From contig JAENXH010000055.1 in assembly GCA_016649585.1 (NCBI GenBank), forward strand, positions 1 to 7,740: a DNA stretch of 7,740 nt. The letters run 5' to 3'. Under the pieces are notes generated by a model, which saw only the letters and a program-made list of their open reading frames with translations, searched no databases and was not told the origin of the DNA. Shown in pieces: positions 1-6,692 of the stretch (within the stretch, counting starts at the first letter, position 1; each line of letters opens with the position of its first letter). Made by a program: the position numbers and the translations under genes. This stretch comes from Methanosarcinales archaeon. GTDB taxonomy: Archaea; Halobacteriota; Syntropharchaeia; Alkanophagales; Methanospirareceae.

Positions 1-1
1 G

Positions 2-205
2 AATGCAAATCCTGAAAACGCTAACCGATACACGCCTTTACGATGGGCAAAGGTCTTCACCGAGCAAGCAGACCGATTGTTAACCGAGGTGCTCGAATGC
101 ATGGGGCTGAAATTGGATATGCTCACTTTGTACAACATTTACCTTGGCCAAGGATGCGATCCGAATGTCAAACGAGAGCGGTTGATGGATAGATGGGTTA
201 CTTAA
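2..205 (+). CDS. 3' end of an unrecognised protein gene (5' truncated by window edge)
   Basis: This reading frame is open from the first complete codon at position 2 to a TAA at 203-205, giving 67 C-terminal residues with no start visible. The visible part is mostly helical and charged, with stretches such as RYTPLRWAKVFTEQADRLL and MGLKLDMLTLYNIYLGQG, and it ends in DRWVT. I do not recognise the family. One cysteine at visible residue 36 and another in the GQGC stretch do not form a CxxC motif. Its stop codon shares the bases TTAA with the stop of the convergent hemL gene, an arrangement that favours a real gene end over a chance open frame. The length is modest, so a chance open frame cannot be excluded. 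Confidence 0.5.
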   Translation, partial: NANPENANRYTPLRWAKVFTEQADRLLTEVLECMGLKLDMLTLYNIYLGQGCDPNVKRERLMDRWVT

Positions 206-1476
206 CCGAACACGCATGTATTCGCCTTATACGCCTCTATCGTCATTCCCATATCCTCGTTAGTATGCGCAAAACTGATAAAATTCGTCTCGAACTGCGA
301 AGGCGGCAAAAACACACCGGAATCGAGCATTTTGTGGAATAACGCCATATATCTGTTTTTATCGCAACGCAAAGCATCAGCATAATTCTTTACCTCTTTT
401 CCCGAAGGACTGAAAAACACCTTGAACATCGAGCCCACACCGGAGACATAACCTTCAACCCCCGAATCACTCATTATCTCGCGTAAAGCGTTCCGTATCC
501 GTTCACCACATGCGTTTATTTCTTCCGGCACTCCGTCCCGCTCTAATATCTCGATCGTTTTCAAGCCAGCCGTAATGGAAACAGGGTTGCCACTAAAAGT
601 TCCTGCTTGATATACCGCTCCAGAGGGTGCTACGAGTTCCATAAGCTCTCTTCTGCCACCGAACACACCGATCGGGAACCCGCCACCAACAATCTTACCC
701 AAAATCGTTAAGTCTGCATCTATACCGTAGAATTCCTGCGCACCGCCCAAAGCGAGCCGGAAGCCTGTGATTACCTCGTCAAGAATGAGTAAAACATCGT
801 TCTCCTTCGTTATTTTCCGCACTTCGCTTAAATAGCCTTCTTCCGGTGGTATAGGTCCCACATTCCCCATCACCGGCTCTATTATAACTGCGGCAACCTC
901 ACCTGAATTCCTCTCTAACATGCTGGAAAGTGCCGCTGCATCATTAAAGGGAGCTTGAAGCGTGTTCTTCACCGAGTCCTTTGGTATCCCTTTAGAGTCC
1001 GGAATGCCAAAGGTAGTGGCTCCGGAACCGGCTTTGACTAACACAGAATCATGAGCGCCGTGAAACCCACCCTCGATTTTTACGAACTTGTCACGGTTCG
1101 TAAACCCGCGTGCAAGCCTTATCCCAGCCATCGTTGCTTCACTCCCGGTATTAACAAATCTGACCATCTCAACCGAAGGATAATGTGCTATTATCTTCTT
1201 CGCAAGCTCTATCTCCTTCTCGTGCGGCGTGCCGTAGAGCCATCCGCTCTCAAGCTGGTCTCGAACGGCGGTCTTCACCTCTTCGTTTCCGTGCCCTAAA
1301 ACGAGGGGGCCGTAGGCTAAACAGTAATCAATGTATTCTCTGCCATCTACGTCGTATATCTTCGAGCCTTTCGCACGCGTCGTAAAAAAGGGATAGGGCT
1401 TATATGCACGCACCGGACTGCTAACCCCGCCGGGCATGTATCTCGATGCGAGTTCAAAAAGCTTCTCGGATTTCAT
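202..1476 (-). CDS. hemL: Glutamate-1-semialdehyde 2,1-aminomutase (HemL)
   Basis: This cytosolic PLP enzyme converts glutamate-1-semialdehyde to 5-aminolevulinate, the second step of the C5 tetrapyrrole route after HemA. The 424-residue length is typical of the family. The N-terminus reads SRYMPGGVSSPVRAY (11-25), a hallmark of HemL. A GSEATMAGIRLAR cofactor-binding stretch lies at 111-123, the PLP-ring aspartate at D233 in LDEVITGFR, and the Schiff-base lysine at K261 in LGKIVGGGFPIG. GTFSGNPVS (292-300) is also conserved. The ATG at 1476 is chosen because the protein then begins just before the family's first conserved block; a GGAT-type ribosome binding site sits about nine bases upstream. 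The gene is divergent from cobA-hemD and separate from the hemA-hemB operon, although its substrate is the HemA product. It is 3'-overlapped by four bases by the convergent partial gene. The identification is secure. Confidence 0.97.
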   Translation of the reverse strand: MKSEKLFELASRYMPGGVSSPVRAYKPYPFFTTRAKGSKIYDVDGREYIDYCLAYGPLVLGHGNEEVKTAVRDQLESGWLYGTPHEKEIELAKKIIAHYPSVEMVRFVNTGSEATMAGIRLARGFTNRDKFVKIEGGFHGAHDSVLVKAGSGATTFGIPDSKGIPKDSVKNTLQAPFNDAAALSSMLERNSGEVAAVIIEPVMGNVGPIPPEEGYLSEVRKITKENDVLLILDEVITGFRLALGGAQEFYGIDADLTILGKIVGGGFPIGVFGGRRELMELVAPSGAVYQAGTFSGNPVSITAGLKTIEILERDGVPEEINACGERIRNALREIMSDSGVEGYVSGVGSMFKVFFSPSGKEVKNYADALRCDKNRYMALFHKMLDSGVFLPPSQFETNFISFAHTNEDMGMTIEAYKANTCVFG

Positions 1477-1582
1477 ATTTTCTATCCTGTATTCTTTTAT
1501 TATTCCTTCTTTTGATCAGAATAATAAAACCTAAGATTATATTGCATAACAGGGAAGCTAATAAGAGAAGGCAGATTTAAAA
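1477..1582. promoter_or_regulatory. Divergent promoter region between hemL and cobA-hemD
   Basis: This AT-rich 106-bp spacer must drive both hemL (leftward) and cobA-hemD (rightward). On the plus strand GATTATATT (1535-1543) resembles an archaeal TATA box; initiation about 25 bases downstream would give a short leader before the cobA ATG at 1583, with AGAAGG (1565-1570) as ribosome binding site. On the minus strand the complement of AATAATAAAAC (1520-1530), read GTTTTATTATT, is a plausible TATA element for hemL. No clear inverted-repeat operator or riboswitch fold was seen. The elements are assigned by pattern and position only. Confidence 0.45.
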
Positions 1583-2308
1583 ATGGGGAGAGTATATCTT
1601 GTTGGTGTCGGACCCGGGGACCCTGAACTGGTAAGTTTGAAGGCTTACAGGCTTATAAAAGAAGCTGACGTGGTATTAGTTGACAATTTAGTTTTAGGCG
1701 TGAAGACGCTGATACCAAAGGGTAAAAAGGTTATTGATATTGGTAAAACTGCGGAGGAACACAAATTCTCGCAGGATGCGATCAACACCCTCCTGGCGGA
1801 ACTGTCGGAGAAATACGAGAAGGTCGTGCGATTGAAAGGTGGAGACCCGTACATCTTCGGTAGAGGAGGCGAAGAGGCTTCATTTCTCTGGGAAAGGGGA
1901 GTTGAGTTTGAAGTCGTCCCAGGAATAACCTCCGCGGTTGCAGTTCCTGCTTTATTTGCCATTCCGCTAACGTATCGCGGCGTTTCCTCTTCTGTTACGA
2001 TAATCACGGGCCATGAGATGGAAGAGAAGGAAGATAGCATTAGCTGGGAGGCGATAGCGCATTTAAAGGGCACTCTTGTTATATTGATGGGCGTGGGGAA
2101 TCTCGCTAAGAATGTTGAGGAACTGTTGAAGCACGGAATGCCTGCAGAAACACCCGTAGCGGTTATTGAAAAGGGATTCACAGAAGATGCGAGGATTGTT
2201 TGTGGAATGCTTGGGAATATAGCGGAAGTAGCGACAAAAGAAGCGGTGAAGCCGCCTGCGGTGATTGTGGTTGGCGATGTGGTTCGTGTGAGGGAAAAGT
2301 TGATGTGA
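1583..2308 (+). CDS. cobA: Uroporphyrinogen-III C-methyltransferase (SUMT, CobA/SirA type)
   Basis: This SAM-dependent enzyme methylates uroporphyrinogen III at C2 and C7 to give precorrin-2, committing the ring to sirohaem, corrinoids, F430 or archaeal haem. At 241 residues it is the stand-alone form without the CysG N-terminal dehydrogenase/chelatase domain, which here is encoded separately at 5459-6115. The family marks appear in order: VGVGPGDPELVSLKA (7-21), ADVVLVDNLV (28-37), RLKGGDPYIFGRGGEE (83-98), VVPGITSA (111-118), LTYRGVSSS (129-137), ITGHE (141-145) and KPPAVIVVGDVV (223-234). The ATG at 1583 lies just before the first conserved strand. hemD follows 29 bases after the stop, so the uroporphyrinogen-III producer and consumer are very likely co-transcribed. 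Related methyltransferases of corrin synthesis share this fold, but the GGDPYIFGRGGEE block is SUMT-like, so I am confident. Confidence 0.95.
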   Translation: MGRVYLVGVGPGDPELVSLKAYRLIKEADVVLVDNLVLGVKTLIPKGKKVIDIGKTAEEHKFSQDAINTLLAELSEKYEKVVRLKGGDPYIFGRGGEEASFLWERGVEFEVVPGITSAVAVPALFAIPLTYRGVSSSVTIITGHEMEEKEDSISWEAIAHLKGTLVILMGVGNLAKNVEELLKHGMPAETPVAVIEKGFTEDARIVCGMLGNIAEVATKEAVKPPAVIVVGDVVRVREKLM

Positions 2309-2337
2309 TTTTTTTAATTTTTAGGGGGTTACCCAAA
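2309..2337 (+). promoter_or_regulatory. cobA-hemD junction: T-rich run and hemD ribosome binding site
   Basis: Directly after the cobA TGA there is a T7 run (2309-2315), then AA and a T5 run (2318-2322). AGGGGGTT follows at 2323-2330, a Shine-Dalgarno-like site seven bases before the GTG at 2338. Archaeal termination often needs only T-rich non-template DNA, so partial termination here could lower hemD expression relative to cobA. A small GGG-TTA-CCC stem (2326-2334) overlaps the ribosome binding site but is only three base pairs. The ribosome binding site role is well supported; the terminator role is speculative. Confidence 0.5.
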
Positions 2338-3108
2338 GTGAGAAAGAAGATAGCAGCTTTCCGACCTGAGAATTTACTGCCTCGTACAAGGGAGATTGCA
2401 GAGAGGCACGGCTTCGACTTTTTCGGCTTTCCCGTATTTGAACTCGTTGCGAGTAAAGAAGCTTTAAGCGAGATAGAGGCAGTCTTTGCAGAAGGTGTGG
2501 ACATCGCCGTCTTCACCAGTGTTAATGGCGTGCGAAAGACGTTTGAGATTTGTGAAGGTAAAATCGACCTGAAGAGTAGTGTTTCGAATGCCGATGTCGA
2601 GCTATGCGCCATCGGGCCGGCGACGAAAGAGGCGCTTGAGGCACGAGGCTTAAACGTGGATTTAATGCCTGCTGAGTACAGTGCTGAGGGTCTCAAGCAG
2701 ATGTTCAACGCACTGGGCGTAAAAGGCAGGAGAATAGCATTCTTCAGGAGTTCCGAGGGTGGAAAGGGCATTATAGATTTTTTGGCCATTAATGGCGCCG
2801 CTGTTACTGATATATCGGTATATACAGTGAAGAAAATAGATCCAGCAGAATTAAAAGAACTTTTTGAGAGTTTGGTGAAGTACAAGCCGGACTATGTCAT
2901 CTTTACTAGTTCTTTGACTTTCAAAACCGTCTTTAATGCTGCAAAAGAGCTAGGGCGAGAGAATGAGATTTTTAAAGCTGCGAAAATCGCGGCAATTGGC
3001 GAATTGACCGCCGAAACCATAACAGAAGAAGGATTGAAAGTGAATCTGGTTGCCGGGAAGAGCACTTTTGAGGATCTTTTGAATGCGATAAAGGAACATG
3101 CTCAATAA
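2338..3108 (+). CDS. hemD: Uroporphyrinogen-III synthase (HemD)
   Basis: HemD inverts ring D of hydroxymethylbilane and closes the macrocycle to uroporphyrinogen III, the substrate of CobA encoded just upstream. The two-lobed family is weakly conserved, but several of its marks are visible. Numbering from the GTG start they are IAAFRPE (5-11), FTSVNGVR (59-66), AIGPATKEALEARGL (91-105), YSAEGL (114-119), IAFFRSSEGGK (133-143), VIFTSSLTF (187-195), AAIGELTAETITEEGL (218-233) and STFEDLL (242-248). The open frame extends upstream inside cobA, but GTG 2338 fits best: it gives 256 residues, starts just before the first strand, and has AGGGGGTT seven bases ahead. A GTG at 2305 overlapping the cobA stop would add 11 hydrophobic residues and is less likely. 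The gene is convergent with hemB, with a 29-bp gap. Confidence 0.92.
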   Translation: MRKKIAAFRPENLLPRTREIAERHGFDFFGFPVFELVASKEALSEIEAVFAEGVDIAVFTSVNGVRKTFEICEGKIDLKSSVSNADVELCAIGPATKEALEARGLNVDLMPAEYSAEGLKQMFNALGVKGRRIAFFRSSEGGKGIIDFLAINGAAVTDISVYTVKKIDPAELKELFESLVKYKPDYVIFTSSLTFKTVFNAAKELGRENEIFKAAKIAAIGELTAETITEEGLKVNLVAGKSTFEDLLNAIKEHAQ

Positions 3109-3137
3109 GAACTGGAAAATCCTAAATCCTATAGTAT
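3109..3137. other. Convergent spacer between hemD and hemB
   Basis: Only 29 bases separate the hemD and hemB stop codons. The spacer contains a short tandem duplication, AATCCTA twice in a row (about 3118-3131). No hairpin terminator or long T-run is visible in either direction, so read-through and antisense 3' ends are possible. Confidence 0.4.
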
Positions 3138-4103
3138 TTACTTTAAAAACTGTGCAACCTCTTTCGCAAAATAAGTGATAATCAAATCCGCACCCGCCCT
3201 TTTTATCGCTGTTAACCCTTCCATGATTACTTCTTCTCGATTTAAATACCCGTTTTCAGAAGCCGCAGTTATCATTGAAAACTCGCCACTGACGCTATAA
3301 GCAGCAAGTGGAACATTAAAGCTCGCACGCACCCTGGAGATTATGTCCAGATAAAAAATAGCGGGTTTCACCATCACGATGTCCGCACCTTCTTGTATGT
3401 CAAGTTCTACTTCCCTGAGCGCTTCCCTTGCATTAGAAAAGTCCATCTGATAGCCGCTCCGGTCACCGAAGTTGTAGCCGGAATCAGCCGCATCTCGGAA
3501 AGGCCCGTATAACGCGGAATTGTACTTTGCAGCATAAGACATAATAGCGGTATCTATGAAGCCCTCGTTATCTAATGCCTCTCTTATCGCTTTCACCATC
3601 CCATCCATCATCCCAGACGGTGCTACAATATCCGCACCTGCTTCCGCTTGACTCACAGCTATTCTTCCCAATACGTCCAGTGTGGGATCATTGAGCACTT
3701 TTTCATTCTCTATAAGTCCGCAATGTCCATGACTCGTATACTCACAGAGGCATAAATCGGCAATAATAATGACGTCTTCAACCTCCTCTTTTATCGCTCT
3801 AACCGCTCGTTGTATTACCCCTTCTTTGTTGAATGCTTCACTTCCTATTTCATCTTTTTTTATGGGGATTCCGAACAGCAGCACTGATTTTATACCCAGC
3901 GAACGAGCTTCTAAAACCTCATTAACTACGCTCTCGATAGAAAATCTATACTGACCGGGCATGGAACTAATCGGCTTTCTTACTTCTATGTTCTCGTCAA
4001 TAAACAATGGGAGAATCAGGTCATCTATGGACAATCGAGTTTCTTGTATCAGTTTCAGCCCTCTCAAACGCCTCATTCTAACAGTAGGGAACATTTCGGT
4101 CAT
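3138..4103 (-). CDS. hemB: Porphobilinogen synthase (5-aminolevulinate dehydratase, HemB)
   Basis: HemB condenses two 5-aminolevulinate molecules to porphobilinogen in the cytosol. The 321-residue length is typical. The zinc-site cysteines are C118, C120 and C128 in DLCLCEYTSHGHCG (116-129), so this is the zinc-dependent form and not the Mg/aspartate-rich form. The two active-site lysines are K193 in SYAAKYNSALYGPFRDA (189-205) and K246 in IVMVKPAIFYLDII (242-255). The N-terminal RMRRLRGLK and the substrate-binding SVSGEFSMI (270-278) are also typical. ATG 4103 is the only usable start, because the frame is closed by a TAA at 4122-4124. AAGGAG inside the hemA tail lies about 14 bases upstream, a little far. 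It is the last gene of the visible minus-strand operon, 10 bases after hemA. The identification is secure. Confidence 0.97.
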   Translation of the reverse strand: MTEMFPTVRMRRLRGLKLIQETRLSIDDLILPLFIDENIEVRKPISSMPGQYRFSIESVVNEVLEARSLGIKSVLLFGIPIKKDEIGSEAFNKEGVIQRAVRAIKEEVEDVIIIADLCLCEYTSHGHCGLIENEKVLNDPTLDVLGRIAVSQAEAGADIVAPSGMMDGMVKAIREALDNEGFIDTAIMSYAAKYNSALYGPFRDAADSGYNFGDRSGYQMDFSNAREALREVELDIQEGADIVMVKPAIFYLDIISRVRASFNVPLAAYSVSGEFSMITAASENGYLNREEVIMEGLTAIKRAGADLIITYFAKEVAQFLK

Positions 4104-4113
4104 GTTTATTGCA

Positions 4114-5466
4114 TCAGCTCCTTACCTCACTTCGTGCAGGCGGGTGTTCTCTCTCGGCACCGTCTCTTTCCTCGTTTTGCGCACCTTCAGTCTCCAGTGC
4201 TTCAAATCCGTTATGTGTATCAGACTCACTATAAGCGTTTGATTCAGTATCCGCACCAAACTCCTTTTCAAACTGCAATATCAGGAAATCTATAAAATTA
4301 GCATCGGTATAATTCCGGAGTATCTTGGTTGGTGTATGAAGAGTTTTAGCTAAAACCGCATGCGAGAACCCTTCCAATACCTCCTTCCGATCTCGCCCTT
4401 TTTCTAAATAACGGAGTGCTCTCTTTTTCTCCTCCTCCATTACGTGATACCCGTGCTTATAAAGCATGGTGATAAGCACTTCGGCCTTTTGGCGGTTCAA
4501 AATATATTGGAAGATTTCCAACTCTTCCTCTATTATTCGTTCAACTTTACTAACCTCGGAAAGCCTTCTTTTCAGGTTCTCCTCACTTATTTCGTATAAA
4601 CTGTCCAGGTCATACAGCTCAATTCCCTTTAGCTCGCCTACTCTTTCCTCCACATCCTTCGGATTCGCTATGTCTATAATAAGAAGCTCGTTATCCGTTC
4701 TACGATGTTCCATCACTCTCGCCATTAACTTAAAATCCAGAATATAATGCGGTGCTGATGTAGTGCAGATAGCAATATCACAGGCGGAGAGATACTTCTC
4801 CTTATCATCCAGTTTGACCACTTCACAACAGAGCTCTCCGGCGAGTCTTCGCGCTTTTGTATAGGTGCGATTGGCGATGAACATAGCCTTCAGTGATTTT
4901 TTCGAGAGCGCTTTTGCGACGAGTGTGCCCATATCCCCGGCACCGATCACCACAATGCTCTTACCGTCCAGTCCTCCGCTAATCATATCGGCAAGCTCCA
5001 CCGCGGCAGACCCGATAGAGACGGACCCCTCGTTTATTTTCGTCTCACTTCTCGCCCTCTTCGCTGCTTTTATCGCGCGTTCGAACGCCATGTCCAGGAG
5101 ACTGTCTATCGCCCCTTCTTTCCTGCTATCCCGGTGACACTTCTTTATCTGCCCCAGGATCTGGTCTTCGCCGACTATCATCGCTTCAAGCCCACAAGAG
5201 ACCCGCATAAGATGCTCTACCGCATCCTTGCCCACGAAAATCCCGCTTTTTTCTAATTTCAGCCTCTTAGCAACATCCTCTAAAACCTCTCTCGGGTATT
5301 CCGAAGTGATATACGCCTCTACGCGATTACACGTTTTTATAATCGCATAGCCGCTCACGCGCGGATCTTCTGAGAACAGATCCAGAGTCAACTGGTCTGC
5401 AACCTCTTCAAGTTCCAGGACATCACACGTTTTATGCGAAAGCCATAAAGCGCCAATTTTATGCAT
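4114..5466 (-). CDS. hemA: Glutamyl-tRNA reductase (HemA) with acidic C-terminal tail
   Basis: HemA reduces glutamyl-tRNA(Glu) with NADPH to glutamate-1-semialdehyde, the first and usually rate-setting step of the C5 route. The domains follow the family order. The catalytic domain has the nucleophile C46 in IIKTCNRVEAY (42-52) and GEDQILGQIK (99-108). The Rossmann domain has VVIGAGDMGTLVAKAL (172-187), then ANRTYTKA (198-205) and IDIANPKDVE (264-273). A long helical dimerisation domain follows to about residue 402. Residues 405-450 form an extra hydrophilic tail rich in Glu, Asp, Ser and Asn that is outside the usual fold. At 450 residues it is somewhat longer than many archaeal homologues. 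The ATG at 5466 overlaps the end of the upstream met8-like gene by 8 bases, and GAGG lies roughly nine bases ahead of it within that gene, pointing to translational coupling. HemL, which takes its unstable product, is encoded elsewhere in the window at 202-1476. Confidence 0.97.
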   Translation of the reverse strand: MHKIGALWLSHKTCDVLELEEVADQLTLDLFSEDPRVSGYAIIKTCNRVEAYITSEYPREVLEDVAKRLKLEKSGIFVGKDAVEHLMRVSCGLEAMIVGEDQILGQIKKCHRDSRKEGAIDSLLDMAFERAIKAAKRARSETKINEGSVSIGSAAVELADMISGGLDGKSIVVIGAGDMGTLVAKALSKKSLKAMFIANRTYTKARRLAGELCCEVVKLDDKEKYLSACDIAICTTSAPHYILDFKLMARVMEHRRTDNELLIIDIANPKDVEERVGELKGIELYDLDSLYEISEENLKRRLSEVSKVERIIEEELEIFQYILNRQKAEVLITMLYKHGYHVMEEEKKRALRYLEKGRDRKEVLEGFSHAVLAKTLHTPTKILRNYTDANFIDFLILQFEKEFGADTESNAYSESDTHNGFEALETEGAQNEERDGAEREHPPARSEVRS

Positions 5467-6115
5467 ATCTATCCTCTACGATCCTAATAATGTGTTGTTG
5501 AGCGATATCAACGGGCTCGTCAAGAGCGGCCCAGCAGTCAGAATCGCTCAAAACGTAGTTTAAAATCTCTTTCCTTTGCCCTTCATCTTTGATCTTCTCT
5601 TTTAAATAATCTCTAAGATGTGTCTGGATATACAGCATCTTTTCCTCTTTTTCACCTATAAGTGACGCAATCTTTCCCTTCATATACCTTGCCATTGCAG
5701 GCCCTTTACCACCTGTGGAGATGGAAATCAACATTCCGCCCTTGTTAACGACAGAAGACATGAACACGTTCCCCTTGTCTTTATAATTTATAAGTACATC
5801 ATGTTTTGCCGCCACGGTAAAGAGATGCTCATTGAGTGTGATGTCACTGGTGCAAATGAGGATTAAAAACGCGTCTTTTAGAAGCGCTTCCACGTTCTGA
5901 TCCCACAAATCGCATTGTAAACAGCGAAGCCCTTCCTTTTCACACAGCTCTTCTATTCGCGGCGTGAAATCGAGACTGTAAACTTCTATAACCGGCTGGC
6001 CATCGGAGCCATCAGTACCAGTCTCTAAAATCTGGCGTATCTTCCGCTCGGCGACGCTACCGCCACCAAATACGATTATTCTTTTATCAGAGACCTTAAC
6101 ATAGAGGGGAAGCAT
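5459..6115 (-). CDS. Precorrin-2 dehydrogenase (Met8/SirC/CysG N-terminal type)
   Basis: This protein is likely to oxidise precorrin-2 to sirohydrochlorin with NAD+. In Met8 and CysG the same fold also inserts iron to give sirohaem. The 218 residues match a single Met8-like unit. The N-terminal NAD-binding site is IIVFGGGSVAERKI (13-26). CTSDITLNEHL (88-98) and the segment INYKD (109-113) place D113 at the position of the conserved aspartate implicated in catalysis in yeast Met8. STGGKGPAMARYMK (133-146) is the family's substrate-site signature, and the helical C-terminal region (150-218) follows. A small Gly/Asp-rich insertion (ETGTDGSDGQ, 31-40) is not typical. Its SUMT partner is a separate gene at 1583. 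Whether it also chelates iron cannot be read from the sequence. The gene sits between ccmE (29 bp upstream) and hemA (8-bp overlap). Confidence 0.9.
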   Translation of the reverse strand: MLPLYVKVSDKRIIVFGGGSVAERKIRQILETGTDGSDGQPVIEVYSLDFTPRIEELCEKEGLRCLQCDLWDQNVEALLKDAFLILICTSDITLNEHLFTVAAKHDVLINYKDKGNVFMSSVVNKGGMLISISTGGKGPAMARYMKGKIASLIGEKEEKMLYIQTHLRDYLKEKIKDEGQRKEILNYVLSDSDCWAALDEPVDIAQQHIIRIVEDRYA

Positions 6116-6144
6116 TGTATGCTAATAACTCTAAGTTAATCTTT

Positions 6145-6528
6145 TTAAAGGTTTTCTTGTTCATACTTTGATGGACATTTAACCAGTAGTTGTGTTGCAT
6201 TCATGTGATGTGGGGAGGTAAGCTCGCCTATGGCAACTACCTTTTGTCCTTCTTTAAAGCCTTGTGGCTGACTACCTGAATATGTCACCGTGATTGTAGC
6301 TTGTCCGTCAGTAATGTCAAATAGCAGCGAGCCATCCTCACCCCACTGTACAGACCCATTGGCAACGGTGGCTAAAATTTGAACCTCGTTGTTAATATAT
6401 TTATCATCCCCGGCAACTTGCGAGACGGTTAAATACGGGTTGATATAGGATGTAAACGCATCGTATGCGAGAATCGCACTTAGAACGATCAAAGCGACAA
6501 CGATAATATGAACGGGTTTAATTTTCAT
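6145..6528 (-). CDS. ccmE: CcmE-type haem chaperone, CxxxY variant
   Basis: CcmE accepts haem outside the cytoplasmic membrane from CcmC and passes it to the cytochrome c synthase CcmF. The 127-residue protein has one N-terminal membrane anchor (about residues 6-25, VHIIVVALIVLSAILAY), then a short beta-barrel domain. Recognisable parts are VNGSVQW-like ANGSVQW (56-62), LLFDITDG (68-75), ITVTYSG (79-85), and GFKEGQKVVAIGEL (90-103), which corresponds to the family's F-REGQGVVAEG block. The usual covalent haem-binding HxxxY near the C-terminus is replaced by C118-P-S-K-Y122 (VKCPSKYEQ). This is the known Cys variant of archaea and some sulfate reducers. A GGTGGAG ribosome binding site formed by the end of the ccmD-like gene lies about ten bases upstream of the ATG at 6528. 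The assignment rests on the fold pattern, the CxxxY position and the ccmC-ccmD context. Confidence 0.9.
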   Translation of the reverse strand: MKIKPVHIIVVALIVLSAILAYDAFTSYINPYLTVSQVAGDDKYINNEVQILATVANGSVQWGEDGSLLFDITDGQATITVTYSGSQPQGFKEGQKVVAIGELTSPHHMNATQLLVKCPSKYEQENL

Positions 6529-6533
6529 TTTGT

Positions 6534-6686
6534 TTATTCTCCACCTTTTCCCTTCTCTTTCACGCCTATTCCAGCTTCCAAATCCGCTATTCTCTCCTTA
6601 AGATGGGCTAACCGTCTATTTAGCCATAAAAAAACCATCAACAGAGCAGTCCAGTAAATGACAGAAACAATAAAAACTTCAAACAT
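6534..6686 (-). CDS. ccmD: CcmD-like small membrane protein
   Basis: This is a 50-residue gene between ccmC and ccmE, short enough to be missed by routine gene calling. The protein starts MFEVFIVSVIYWTALLMVFLWL, a single membrane helix at about residues 3-22. An Arg/Lys/Glu-rich helix, NRRLAHLKERIADLEAG (23-39), follows, and the tail is Lys/Gly-rich. This layout (short outside N-terminus, one membrane segment, then a basic cytoplasmic helix) is that of CcmD, which in bacteria helps release holo-CcmE from the CcmABC complex. Sequence conservation in CcmD is poor, so the name rests on size, topology and position. The ATG at 6686 is six bases after the ccmC stop and is preceded 12 bases upstream by a strong GGAGGTG (6698-6704, minus strand). 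Five bases separate its stop from the ccmE start. Confidence 0.85.
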   Translation of the reverse strand: MFEVFIVSVIYWTALLMVFLWLNRRLAHLKERIADLEAGIGVKEKGKGGE

Positions 6687-6692
6687 GTCGTG

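Noticed and set aside
1645..2181. A 178-codon minus-strand open frame opposite cobA
   Set aside because: It is fully antisense to a well-identified SUMT, with shadow-like Ser/Thr/Pro-rich composition and no motifs.
2200..2337. Upstream extension of the hemD frame inside cobA
   Set aside because: The extra residues do not fit the HemD N-terminus. GTG 2338 has a ribosome binding site at the right distance and gives a normal protein length.
2178..2885. A 235-codon minus-strand open frame opposite cobA and hemD
   Set aside because: It lies antisense to two genes with clear family motifs, is Ser/Pro/Phe-rich in the way antisense shadows are, and has no recognisable domain.
3115..3132. Tandem AATCCTA duplication between hemD and hemB as a functional repeat
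   Set aside because: Two seven-base units in AT-rich spacer DNA can arise by chance, and no further copies are present.
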